From NCBI GenBank assembly GCA_949592205.1, contig CATIUR010000001.1, forward strand, positions 67,656,059-67,720,058: DNA of 64,000 nt, read 5' to 3'. The notes under the pieces are model-generated. The model was not told the DNA's origin, did not search any database, and saw only the letters and a program-made list of their open reading frames with translations. Of this stretch, positions 45,102 through 56,696 are shown piece by piece (the stretch's first letter is position 1; each line of letters opens with the position of its first letter). The stretch is from Helichrysum umbraculigerum (Eukaryota; Streptophyta; Magnoliopsida; Asterales; Asteraceae). Both the position numbers and the translations under genes were made by a program.

Positions 45102-47567
45102 ATGATAAAAGACAAACGGATGGAATCAACTGTTATAGGACCAGAACACAATGGTCGTACTAGGGCTGTCGGGTATACTACAGGGTGGAAGAAGGGCATA
45201 GCAGGATATGCTAAGAAAAAAAGGAAGCGAGAGTCAATATTTGAGTTGCGAGAACAAATGAAATCTATGGTGGCACGTCAAAAGAAATTGGAAGCGCAAT
45301 TCGTAGAGCTATGTCAACGTTCTGATACGATACCAGCTTGTAGGGTAGAAGACATCCCCGTTCCTAGCCCGGAACTTAAGAGAAGCAGTTGTGATTCAAG
45401 GACACCTTACCTCGAACTCGACTGGTTGGATGAAATAGAGGTAAATATGTGTATGTTATAGCTGTGACTCAGGTATACACTCATGTTTTAATAAATAAAA
45501 AGCTAAATGATTTATATGTTACATATTTTGTAGGTGCCTACTAAATGCTATTTGTTACTCCCTTACGGGATACAAAAGATCGATGTTGCTATAGGGATGG
45601 TACAACCTATTAGGGCTGATCTAGTAGTTCGTGAGCATCATGTGAGCGTGCTGGTTGATACCGTTCGTTCTGAGTACGAAAACTTCCATCTTCCGGTGCC
45701 GCTTGGTACCATAGTAAACCTAGTTCAAGCCAAAAGAAGTTTAATTGAATTGCCGATGAAGGCAATTGAAGTCTACAAGGTATGTCTAAATAAACCAAAT
45801 TAGTTTTTATCTGCTGCTTTTTATAAAGATGGCATGATATGATATGATTTTTATTGTTAGTTTCCTTCTAAATGCTGTTTAATTATTAATAGCGCTCCAC
45901 CGAAGGGGCAACGGTGTCTAGGTCTGGAAATGAAGGAACTTCATCCAAAAGAGAAAGAGCTTCCACAACAGCCAAGAGTGGGTCCAAGAGTTCACCTACT
46001 GCAAACAAAGAACATGCGATCAGGAAATTATGTGATACTTACTATCATAAAGTTCAAAAGAGACCGCCTTTTGTGAAACAGCTCTATGAGCATTGGATGA
46101 AACGTGAGAATCCTAGTCGGGGGGAGACATTTAATATTGATAATGATGTTTTTGGGAAAGAAATGAATATGCCGTATTTTACTATCAGCCCTGGGGAAAT
46201 TATGAGATTCATGACAAATGGTTGGCTTGATATGTTGATTATCACTTGGTTCTCGATGTAAGTACATAACCTTTTATGACATTTCATGAATATATATGCT
46301 TTTTTACACTATGAATAATATACCTTCATGTACATAGGACATGTCATAAACTTCAGAACCGGTTGAAAAAACCAAGATGTGCATTCATAAACCCTTATCT
46401 TGTGACACATAACATGTGTACCGAGTCGTCGAAGAATGTCATCACTTACATCAAATCAGCAACCCAAGATCGTAGTAAATATTATATCATACCTTTTTCT
46501 CAAGGGTACGTTCCATATGCTACTACAATCTCTGTTATATGACTTTTATTTTAATTTATACTAACTAGATTAGTGGGCATTGGTCACTGTATATCATATG
46601 CCCTCGTGACAACCGAGGCTATATTTTGGATTCTAATAGGATGGATAAGATCCCATTGGAGTACACGCTAACTGAACTTGTTGATGAGTAAGTATTTTAT
46701 TTAATAATCCAGAATTTTGGTTTTTAAAACTCTTGACACAATATTTGCTTGTTTACTTTTAGGGCTGTCGGATGTCTTTCTTGGGAGCTACCTATGGTAA
46801 ATAATTCTACTATGTACAATGTGATTTAGCTTTTGTAACCCTAGTAAACCCGACCCTAATAGATTCAAGAAGGTTCAGGTCAGGTTAATTGGGATTATTT
46901 TGACACTGATAGTTATATTATTCGGGCTGTTCAGATTGGGTTTTAGGTAAATTATTGTTGTTTGGGGCTGCTAGTGTTTGATTATCTTTGGTACTCCTAA
47001 TATGTTATACTTGATTTGAGATTTACATTTGTTTAATGTACGTCTGTTTGTTATAATTTAGTGCCAACAACAAAAACAGACATGGGAGTGCGGATACTAT
47101 TTGATGAAATGGATGCATCAGTTCATCCTTTTTGAGCAGCATCAATTCAATGAAAAGGTAATTACTTCTACGTTAACTACATTGTGTATATTGCACTAAA
47201 CTTATGTATGAAATTTTTTTGGCGGGTTAAACACAGTCCCCATGACCCGACTAATAAGGGAATTGGTTTGCTTTTGCTGATAAGGGAATTGGTCATCACA
47301 ATATTCAACATTGAACATATATCTAAAGTGTGATATAGGTGGTAGTGCACATGCATAAATTGCTTGAGAACTTTTTAGATATGTTAATTGTGATGAACAA
47401 TTGTATACTTGTTTTATAAAAGATGGAGCAATAGAAGAAAGGCTGAAATGGATCTTGATAATCTCCATTTTTTGCCCAATATTCACACAAACTAAACTCT
47501 ATTATGGTTGATTTATGTTTCCATTTTGTGTTTGTTTTTGATATAGATTCCCTGGAATACTACATAA
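45102..47567 (+). CDS. CACTA second gene: DUF8039-like region plus Ulp1-like cysteine protease
   Basis: Eight exons can be joined in frame at GT/AG sites: 45102-45440, 45534-45779, 45893-46257, 46338-46505, 46574-46687, 46763-46796, 47062-47157 and 47547-47567 (stop TAA). The first two carry GRTRAVGYTTGWKKG and CYLLLPYG...VSVLVD, typical of the ORF linked to Ulp1 proteases in CACTA elements. Exons 4-7 form the C48-type protease core: catalytic His in GGHWSLY, Asp in YILDSN, Gln in KQTWECG and Cys in the same motif (ECGYYLM). The role is unproven; Ulp1 proteins remove SUMO-like modifiers, and transposon copies may act on host or element proteins. The frame before the ATG at 45102 has a TAG, so the join to the exon at 39333-39574 is uncertain. 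No stop or frameshift is seen in these eight exons, although the neighbouring transposase is broken. 47568-47967 shows nothing I can name. Confidence 0.72.
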
Positions 47568-47967
47568 TCGTTTAGTGCAAAAGAGTTGGATAGCATCGTT
47601 GGTGTTTGGATAACTCATTATATGGCAAAGCTGTGAGGGATTGCTTATGTAAGGTCTTACTAGTTTAGTTAAGGAGAATGGTGAATTGGGTCATGTTTTA
47701 GTGCTAGAAATCGTCTCATATGCTGTTGGCTTTTGTTGTTTTGTACTCGAAATTACATTGTATCTCTTTGTGAACTTATGGATATGTAAGTTTTTGAAGG
47801 TAGTATTATATAAAGTATTGGCCATTGTCTTTTATGTGTTGATTTGTGTTGTATATTGGTTAAAGTTGCTACTGTAATTATGCTGAATAACAGGTTATAT
47901 AGTAACTGAAACTGTGAAACTGGGTACTGTAAGTGTACAGGGTGATTTTGATTTTTTTTTGAAAAAT

Positions 47968-48134
47968 TGCATTAGAACCGGTTTTTAATCAAAAAACCTG
48001 TCTTTTTGACCCAGGCATAGGGACCGGTTTCAAACCGGTTTCTAGTTTTAAGACCTCCCCCAAAAGGAAACGGTTTTGAAACTGGTCTCTAAAGCCATTA
48101 AAACCGGTCTTCATGGCCCTAATATGTACTAGTG
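47968..48134. repeat. CACTA right subterminal repeats and TIR
   Basis: Ends ...CCCTAATATGTACTAGTG; read inward from the end it begins CACTAGTACATATTAGGG. Subterminal copies of ACCGGTTT/AAACCGGT and variants lie at about 47976, 48022, 48033, 48070 and 48109, in both orientations. Such arrays bind the element's transposase in En/Spm. The flanking ATT is the candidate 3-bp duplication. Confidence 0.9.
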
Positions 48135-48137
48135 ATT

Positions 48138-49899
48138 GTTAACGAATTAAATGATCGACTGATGTTTTCAGTCTTCGGGCCTAGAGTATATATCTTTATC
48201 TATTTATCGAGTTTGAAGGTCGTACGTGTTAAGTTGTTGTCTGTAATATCATTGCAGCATCAAAACGATATAAAATAAATTGTTAGCCTAACTAAAATAA
48301 TGGCAAAGTGGTCTATGTAGCTAATGAGTTTTATTCACCCGCGAGTTGCGGCCGGGTATTTGTAATTATTTTTTTTTATATATATATCTGAGAGTAATAC
48401 ATCTTTAGGTCGATTGATTTTAGTTATACTTATAACATTGTAAATACTGTGTGATTTTTGTCAATCCGACAACGTGACTAATCGCTAAAGTTGACTCACG
48501 AAATTCGAATCATCTATTTTGTATGTAACAAATATAGTTTACTCGTGTAATTGATTCAACTTTTAGTTAGATTATATTTCTCAAATCTTAAGAGTGACTT
48601 GAATTTAATTTCGTTATAATACGTAACAATAATATAAGAAAATATAAATACAACGGCTTTGCAACTGTTTTGAGACTTATGAGCGGGTCATGTGTGATGT
48701 TTTTAATGAAGTAACATTTCTAAAATAATATTGTAACACCAATTCACCAACTATCATCATCTTTGTTTATATTCATTGCGTAATTCATCTCTTCTACTGC
48801 TTTTTCATACGTTAGATACATTTACTTGTTTAACTTTCATCTAAAACATCATTTAGATAATCCTTTTTACTTTTAATTATAGATTTGTTATCAACATATA
48901 TATATATATAATGTTGATCTTCAAACTCTAACTATTTAAGCATTTAAGCTTTTTATAGCAAGTAATTATGACTTTTGATAATGGTTTTTCAAAGGAAAAA
49001 TTGTAACGTACATATAAAAATTTTAATTATTTGTTTTAAGCATATATGAGAAATGAGACTTTTTTAGCAAGTTAATACAAAATATGAATTTTATCGATGG
49101 TCACAATAATTATTTTGTTTAATTGATATAATCAATCTTAGAATTTGATTATACATATCAACTGATGTGGTGGTAAGTACATATAAAATTAGTTTGGTAT
49201 TCTTTTTTTTTCTAAGAAAACTATCACATAGTTACAAGGTAAAGAGAAAAAAAGAAGATGAAAAAGAAAAAAGAAAAGAAAAGAAAAGTTAGACCTTAAC
49301 AAAATATATGAAAAGTTAATATGTAGTATTATTATCATTGAATTGCTATAGTGTTTGATTGAGTTTAAATAGATTATGAATAGTCAACAATCACTTTGGT
49401 GATTGTATGCTTGTAAATATTATAGATTGGACTAAAAGAAAAAGAAAAGCAAAAACAATTACATGTTAGGGCTTGAACCAAGGACTTAAAGGTCATAAGC
49501 AAACAACTTTTACCTTCAAGTCAACTTGTATCTATCAGATATATTCTATCTTCTAAATGTATTTATTAAGATAAATAAAGTGGGTTATAGGAAAAGACAA
49601 ACAACTTACCATTTATAAGTGTGTGCTAATTGATATCAGGGGATAATGTATAGGGTAAATCACAAAAATCGGCTATGTACTGCCACAAATTGTTCCATGT
49701 ATGCAACGTACTCAATATTTTGTCTAAGTATGCAACAAGCCGGAAGAATTCATGCTAGGATCTTTGAGAAGTTCATTATTACCGTTTGAAGTTTCCCAAA
49801 GCTGACTAAGCTTACACGTCAGCTGCCACAAACAATATTTTTGCCACGTCATATGTACACATTTCATCCACGTCAGGTTTAATGCTAAAAGGAAGGGGT

Positions 49900-49969
<70 letters not shown>

Positions 49970-50860
49970 ATTAATTAATATAAATAAAAGTTCTAAGATT
50001 TGCACATTTACGTATAGATATAAATATACATACACACATTTCACATACTGTTAACTTTAGTTAATATAAATTGTTAGTTAATTTTTGATATCCGTGATTT
50101 TTGAGCTTCACGCAAGGGAACCTGTGGACCAATTTTCATACATTTTGTTCAAGGAAGCTATTTTTTATTGATTAGGTGATGATAACCCAAATAAATTTTA
50201 ATGGTTCATCTTCATCTTCATCAAACATTAAACACCGCCGGCAAATAGAAAACGCCAACTTAAAAATAAAGAACACGATGCCAACGGTTCAATTAGTGGT
50301 TGTGCCACCAGATCTGCTGGATCTCAACGCCGCCGCCGCCACCACCACCGTTGGAAATCCTCCGTATCTTCGAGACCATCGCCGCCGTCGCATTCTTTGA
50401 GACCACCACCGTCGTGCTCATACACCACAGCCATCAATTGCCGCGTTGGTACAGCACAACCACTGCCGACCTTCTCTTCTTTTCCTCTTTTCCTTCTGTT
50501 TTTAGAATCATAGGGTTTATAGATCTGGATTTTTAAAGAATTTTAGCTTTTTTAGATATGAATGAAATCTTAATGTTTAGGGTTTGAAACGAATTTTTTA
50601 TTGAAATCGTGTAGATGAATTAAGCTGATGTAACATGTTTGGATTTTGATCTGGATTTTGTTTGATCATAGTGGTGTATACTGTATGTTGGTGTAAATGA
50701 TCGGTGATGAACACATCATGTTCAAGGGATAAACACAAAATTTAATTAACATAATTATGAAACTTAAAAATATCATCACAATCACTATATATTTAATTAA
50801 CGATATGATTAGACGATTTAATAGAAACTTGTTTGTAGGTTGACAAAATTGGATTAAACT
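48138..50860. other. AT-rich spacer without a supported gene
   Basis: The only long stretch in the window not assigned to an element. It contains (TA)n at about 49907-49966 and a short segment at 50176-50540 with CCGCCG/CACCAC runs and a TAGGGTTTATAGATCTGG piece that resembles a gene leader. The ORFs of 74 and 78 codons there are low-complexity and not convincing. A GGTTCAAGCCC B-box-like word on the minus strand near 49470 has no matching A box. I see no tRNA or TE termini with duplications. Confidence 0.6.
49907..49966. repeat. (TA)n microsatellite, ~60 bp
   Basis: Uninterrupted TA dinucleotides in the spacer. A second, shorter (TA)n is at 29064-29107 in element D. These are typical of plant intergenic DNA. 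Confidence 0.95.
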
Positions 50861-51365
50861 TGATGTAGTGCTTAATTTAGATAACAAATTAATCCTGTTG
50901 ATTCAAAGGAATAGCCAGGAATAATTCTTCCAAAAACACGTTGATTCACCAAAGAATACCGTGAAATGGGAAATGATTCACAAATTGAGAGTGAAATCGA
51001 AATTCTTCAAATTGAAAACTGAGTTCATTACAATGAAGAAAAAAACTTAAATAACATCCAGGATTTTAAACGGGCCTAAAAACATAACGGGCCAAACACA
51101 CGATCCAAAACAAAAGCCCAACATGCAGATCCAAAACATATAATAGGCCATATCTTCCAAACGGAGATGTTTTTGGGCTTCGAGCATGGGCCTAACTGCC
51201 TACGGCGTTAGCGGCTTGGTGGGCCTCGAACCGAGCTTCGATTCGCCTACTCATGGGCCTAAAACGGAGCCCCGTAGCCCAAGTTACACCCTTTTCTTTG
51301 CAGCCCTTTTCTCGTGGGCCTCCATGAACATGTGGGCTCGATCTTCAATACTTGGGCCTCCATCA
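50861..51365 (-). repeat. Element I 3' LTR (505 bp)
   Basis: On its own strand it starts TGATGGAGGCCC and ends CACTACATCA. It is preceded by the polypurine tract CCCAGGGGGGAA (plus 51366-51377). The last 82 bp of the pol frame, to the stop at 51284, lie inside this LTR. Confidence 0.93.
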
Positions 51366-54300
51366 TTCCCCCCTGGGTAGACAAAATTCGTCCTCGAATC
51401 TGCAGCAGGTTCATCTTCAGAAGAATCTCCATGAAAAGGTAACAAATGCTTCACATTGAAAACATCAGAACAACGAATATGACTTGGCAGCTTCAAACGA
51501 TAAGCATTAGAATTGATCTTCTCCAGAATCTCCACTGGTCCAATCTTCTTGGCTGACAACTTGTTGTAATCACCAACTGAAAAACGATCTTTAGTCAAAA
51601 CTGCCGAGACAAAGTCTCCCTCCTCAAACTCAACCTGCCTGCGCTTTTGATCCGCATCCTGTTTGTACTTGGCATTGGCCTTGGCCAAGTTATCACGAAC
51701 AGCTTGATGGATTCCGTGTAACCCTTCAACAAAATCCTGCACTTTCTTTGGAACATTACGAGAAACAGAAGATGACATTAAGTCAAGTGGTCCCCGAGGT
51801 TGAGCAGAATACACCACTTGAAATGGGCTAAATCCAGTACTGCGATTGACAGCATGCTTATGAGACACTTTATCTTGACTGCGAATGTGTCTTAGAGAAT
51901 CATGATCAGTAAACAACACAAACTCTTTATGAAACAGATAATGGCGCCAATGCTTCACAGCTTGGACCACAGCATAAAACTCCAGATCATAAGTACTGTA
52001 TCGTTGTTTTGGTCCAGTCAACTTCTCACTAAAGTAAGCTACAGGTCGCCCACCTTGGCTAAGAACACCTCCTATTCCCACCTTAGATGCATCTGTATGA
52101 AGTTCAAAAACTTTAGAAAAATCGGGCAATACCAGAATTGATGTTGTTGTCAGCTTCTCCTTTATTTTCTGGAAAGCTAACTCTGCATCCTTAGCCCACA
52201 CAAATGTTTTCCCCTTCATACATTCTGTCACTGGTGCCATAATAGAACTGAAATGTGGAATAAAACGCCTATAAAATGAAGCAAGACCATGAAAACTACG
52301 CACTTCAGTGATTGTAGTTGGAGTTGGTCACTGCTGTATAGCCTCTACCTTAGACTCATCCACCTGTATACCATCACCAGAAACAACATAACCCAAAAAC
52401 AAGACTTTAGGGGTCATAAACACACACTTCTTCACAGCAGCATAGAAACTATCCCTGCGAAGTAGTGTCAACACCTGTCGCACATGACTTACATGCTCAT
52501 TAAAAGAAGCACTGTAAATAAGAATATCATCAAAGTAAACAACCACAAACTCGCCAATAAAGGGCCTTAGTAATTGGTTCATCACACGCATAAATGTACT
52601 AGGAGCATTTGATAATCCAAAAGGCATCACCAACCATTCATACAATCCCTCACGAGTCTTGAAAGCTGTTTTCCATTCATCTCCGGGTCGAAGACGAATC
52701 TGGTAATACCCACTTTTCAAATCCAGTTTTGTGAAAACAGTAGCACCACTGATTTGATCAAGCAAGTCATCAAGTCTGGGAATAGGAAACCTGTACCTCA
52801 CAGTTATTTTATTGATGGCACGACTGTCAACACACATACGCCATGTACCATCTTTCTTTGGAGTCAATAAAGCAGGAACAGCACAAGGGCTCATGCTCTC
52901 ACGAACGTGACCCTTTGAAATCAACTCCTCGACCTGTCTCCGTAGTTCCTCATGCTCTACTGGACTCATTCTGTAATGTGGTCTGTTTGGTAATTGGGCA
53001 CCAGGTTCTAAATCAATCTGATGTTGGATGTCACGCAAAGGTGGCAACCCATCAGGTAACTCATCAGGGAACACATCTGCAAATTCCTCTAGTAAAGGAA
53101 TCATTGTATCAGGAATAACAACATTATCATTAGCTACTTCCTTCCCTATCAATACAAACACATCATCTGCCACTTCCAATTCACTTTCAAATTGTGCAAG
53201 AGTCAACAGAGTTAGGGGTGTCAAAAAACCCGATCCGACCCGCACCCGACCCGATCCGAACCCTATTAAGTCTATTAGGGTCGGGTTGAATAGGGTTTTA
53301 GAAATTAATCGGGTTATTCGGGTCAACCCGATTAACCCTAATACTTATTAGGGTCGGGTTACGGGTTAGTACGGTAAAACTTAATCGGGTACGGGTTAAC
53401 CCGAATAACCCGATTAAACTTATAACTATTAATTCATTAGTTTATACGTAAATTAGTTCATAAAAAATGTTTTAATACATGTCCAAAATACAACATATTG
53501 TTAGTACGTACTAATATCATAAATGTGTTTTGTAAAAAGACATGCTCATATGTTAGATAGACAAATGTAACTTACAGTAAGTTGTATATATAGTTGTCAC
53601 TTTGTCCTAAGAAGATGAGTAAAGTTCTTTTTTTAATGACATGGAGTTGATATAGTAATTTATTGATGTTTTGTTACATATTGATTGCTATTAAAAGCTT
53701 TATTCAGAAAGAGTGTTTAATGAACAATTTTTAGTAAATCGCATTTTGTACGAATGGTAATTCGTAGCCTATCATGTTAGTTATACGGGTAACCCGAAAC
53801 CCGAATTAACCCGACCCGATTAACCCGCTACCCGTTTAACCCGAACCCGAAAACCCGATTACATAATAGGGTCGGGTTGAGGGTAAGTTTTCATTTTCCA
53901 AAAACCCGACTAACCTGACCCGATTAACCCTTATTAGGGTCGGGTTAACCCGATTAACACCCCTAAACAGAGTACCAGAAGGCTTGGTGACTAATTCCTT
54001 TGGCTTATTAGGTACCAAAGTTATTTTCACCCCACCAAACAAGAAACTATAAGTATTTGTCCATCCATTATGAGTTACATCACGATCATATTCCCAAGGC
54101 CTACCCAATAACAAATGACAGGCATCCATAGGAACCACATCACACCAAACATCATCCTTATATGACATGCCAACAGAAAAATGAACAAGAGATCGTTTGG
54201 ATCTGTTACCTCACCACCCTTTTTAAACCATTGCAGTTTGTAAGGTTTGGGACGAGTTTCTGTTTTCAAACCCAACTTCTGAACTGCCTCTTCAGATATT

Positions 54301-55502
54301 AAATAATCACAACTACCAGAATCAATAACGAAGGTGCAAACCTTACCTAAAACAGTGCAGGTAGACTGAAAGATGTTGTGCTTGAGCCAATCTTCACCAA
54401 CAGCTTTTGGTGTAAAGCAAGAATGCCTTACAACCAAACTAGTTCCCACGTCACCAGTAACTAGCTCTTCTTCATATTCAGGCTCATCATCATACACTGG
54501 GGCCTCTTCATACTGATCATCATCACCATCACCTTCCCAACCATCAGGTTCAACAAACAAATGCCGTTTACCCGCTTTCTTACATTCTGCTATTCTGTGA
54601 CCAGTCTCTCCACAATTGAAACATTTCAAATTACTACTACCGACCCCTCTAGGAGTTGGGCCAGTACTGGTACCCCCTGTCTTTGGTTGATTAGGCACAA
54701 AACGAGTTGGCACACTACCCGCACTAGAACTTCCAGCAGCCGTGGTAGAGTACGAGGAATTACCCACCCTGCGATTCTGTTTCTCAAAAGTTAATGCCCG
54801 CTGGTATGCCTCAGAAACTGTTAACGGGTCAAACATGTTAACAGCATCCATGGTCTGAACCCTCAACCCTCCAATGTAACAAGAAACCAATTGTTCTTCC
54901 GTTTCCTGAATATCATTACGTGCAATCAACTGATAAATTTCAGTTGTGTAATCATCAATCGATTTGTGTCCCTGCTTCAGATTCTGTAACCGTTGGTACA
55001 TTAAACGTTGGTAATTATGAGGAATAAATGTATCCCTCATGCACTTCTTCATCTTCCTCCAGGTTACGACCCTTGATTTTCCAAGTCTCTCCCGTGTCAG
55101 TTTCAATTGTTGCCACCAAGCAGATGCCCTACCACATAATCTGGTGGCGATCAATGAAACTCGTTTGTTTTCAGGAACCTCCTTGAATTCAAACTCTTCT
55201 TCAACATAAGCTAGCCAATCAATAAACGCCTATGGATTCAAAGTATCCCCATTAAATTCAGGAATATTAGTTCTCAACCCAGATTCCCAACGCCTGTTAT
55301 CATCCCTTTGATTCTGCCTGGGATGTCTTTCCGGATTCCCCTCGGAAGATGAACCGTCACCATCTGCAAACGGGTTTTCTTCAAACTCTTCATCTTCATT
55401 TGCCGGAGGAGTTTGTACACGCCCCCGACGGTTCATCAAACCCGCCATCTGATCCGTCATTTGATCCATAAACTGATCAAATTGTTCTTCCATTCGGGCC
55501 AT
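51284..55502 (-). pseudogene. Element I gag-pol, chromovirus-like, integrase deleted
   Basis: Gag probably starts at the ATG at 55502. Domains: capsid (RLCGRASAWW, then YIGGLRVQTMD), knuckle CFNCGETGHRIAEC, protease with FVIDSGSCDYLIS, RT with VVYFDDILIYS, and the start of RNase H with LHTDASKVGIGGVL. Just after LRHIRSQDKVSHKH the frame jumps to VNRSTGFSPFQVVYS, the last part of integrase. The rest of RNase H and the integrase zinc and catalytic domains are missing. Lesions: TAG at 55230-55232, a 1-nt frameshift at about 54208, the MITE (53213-53965), and TGA at 52325-52327 in a Trp codon. The C-terminal frame reads through the polypurine tract into the LTR. No chromodomain is seen; the exact clade is uncertain. 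Confidence 0.88.
53213..53965. mobile_element. hAT-like MITE (753 bp) inside element I
   Basis: Termini TAGGGGTGTCAAA and TTAACACCCCTA are inverted repeats, flanked by the 8-bp duplication AACAGAGT at 53205-53212 and 53966-53973. Both ends carry many ACCCGA/TCGGGT words in direct and inverted order, so the ends can fold extensively; the centre is AT-rich. It has no coding capacity. TIR and duplication length point to the hAT superfamily. Confidence 0.92.
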
Positions 55503-55581
55503 GATACGTTGCTCTATCTCCTGTCCAAAGACTTCATGGAGTGGTCTGGTTCTTCTCGGAGGTATCACGAACAGGAAATTT

Positions 55582-56101
55582 GGCTCTGATACCAACTGAT
55601 GTAGTGCTTAATTTAGATAACAAATTAATCCTGTTGATTCAAAGGAATAGCCAGGAATAATTCTTCCAAAAACACGTTGATTCACCAAAGAATACCGTGA
55701 AATGGGAAATGATTCACAAATTGAGAGTGAAATCGAAATTCTTCAAATTGAAAACTGAGTTCATTACAATGAAGAAAAAAACTTAAATAACATCCAGGAT
55801 TTTAAATGGGCCTAAAAACGTAACGGGCCAAACACACGATCCAAAACAAAAGCCCAACATGCATATCCAAAACATATAATAGGCCATATCTTCCAAACGG
55901 AGATGTTTTTGGGCTTCGAGCATGGGCCTAACCGCCTACGGCGTTAGCAGCTTGGTGGGCCTCGAACCGAGCTTCGATTCGCCTACTCATGGGCCTAAAA
56001 CGGAGCCTCGTCGCCCAAGTTACACCCTTTTCTTTGCAGCCCTTTTCTCGTGGGCCTCCATGAACATGTGGGCTCGATCTTCAATACTTGGGCCTCCATC
56101 A
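55582..56101 (-). repeat. Element I shared LTR and primer site
   Basis: LTR 55597-56101 matches 50861-51365. Primer site GTTGGTATCAGAGCC on the minus strand (55582-55596) fits initiator tRNA-Met. A polypurine tract identical to that of the left LTR lies at 56102-56113, so the LTR is at once 5' LTR of the left copy and 3' LTR of the right copy. Confidence 0.93.
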
Positions 56102-56696
56102 TTCCCCCCTGGGTAGACAAAATTCGTCCTCGAATCTGCAGCAGGTTCATCTTCAGAAGAATCTCCATGAAAAGGTAACAAATGCTTCACATTGAAAACA
56201 TCAGAACAACGAATATGACTTGGCAGCTTCAAACGATAAGCATTAGAATTGATCTTCTCCAGAATCTCCACTGGTCCAATCTTCTTGGCTGACAACTTGT
56301 TGTAATCACCAACTGAAAAACGATCTTTAGTCAAAACTGCCCAGACAAAGTCTCCCTCCTCAAACTCAACCTGCCTGCGCTTTTGATCCGCATCATGTTT
56401 GTACTTGGCATTGGCCTTGGCCAAGTTATCACGAACAGCTTGATGGATTCCGTGTAACCCTTCAACAAAATCCTGCACTTTCTTTGGAACATTACCAGAA
56501 ACAGAAGATGACATTAAGTCAAGTGGTCCCCGAGGTTGAGCAGAATACACCACTTGAAATGGGCTAAATCCAGTACTGCGATTGACAACATGCTTATGAG
56601 ACACTTTATCTTGACTGCGAATGTGTCTTAGAGAATCATGATCAGTAAACAACACAAACTCTTTATGAAACAGATAATGGCGCCAATGCTTCACAG
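56020..56696 (-). pseudogene. Second copy of the element I pol tail, truncated by element F
   Basis: About 224 codons: the RNase H fragment joined to the end of integrase by the same KVSHKH/VNRSTGF deletion junction as the left copy, then the C-terminus running through the polypurine tract 82 nt into the LTR. It is cut at 56696 by element F, which begins TGTAACAACC. The nearly identical sequence on both sides of the tandem suggests recent recombination. Confidence 0.88.

Larger units (their letters stand above)
35065..48134 (+). mobile_element. Element J: CACTA (En/Spm) transposon, right-hand part
   Basis: Contains a TNP2-like transposase pseudogene, a second spliced gene with a Ulp1-like protease domain, and a right terminus ending ...TACTAGTG at 48134 with subterminal ACCGGTTT repeats. 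The three bases after it (ATT) are the expected 3-bp duplication. The left terminus is not visible: element D's LTR ends at 35064 and J may continue beyond D, C, B and A, left of the window. Element E (39626-44989) is inserted in an intron. J's own visible DNA is about 7.7 kb. Confidence 0.88.
50861..56696 (-). mobile_element. Element I: tandem Ty3/gypsy copies sharing an LTR
   Basis: Reading leftward: the 3' end of pol (56696-56102), a polypurine tract, LTR (56101-55597), primer site, gag-pol with a large deletion and a MITE (55596-51366), a polypurine tract and LTR (51365-50861). This is one complete LTR-bounded copy plus the tail of a second in head-to-tail arrangement. The right part is cut at 56696 by element F. 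The LTRs differ at about seven of 505 positions. The left flank is AAACT (50856-50860). Confidence 0.9.

Noticed and set aside
45102..47567. Ulp1-like exons as a host SUMO protease gene
   Set aside because: They lie between a TNP2 gene and a CACTA terminus, and their upstream exons match the usual second gene of CACTA elements.
49450..49540. tRNA-derived SINE (B-box-like GGTTCAAGCCC on the minus strand)
   Set aside because: No A box at the right distance, no poly-A or poly-T tail, and no target duplication.
50176..50536. Small host gene with CCGCCG/CACCAC repeats
   Set aside because: The frames are short and low-complexity. Neither overlapping ORF shows a domain, and no exon structure is convincing.
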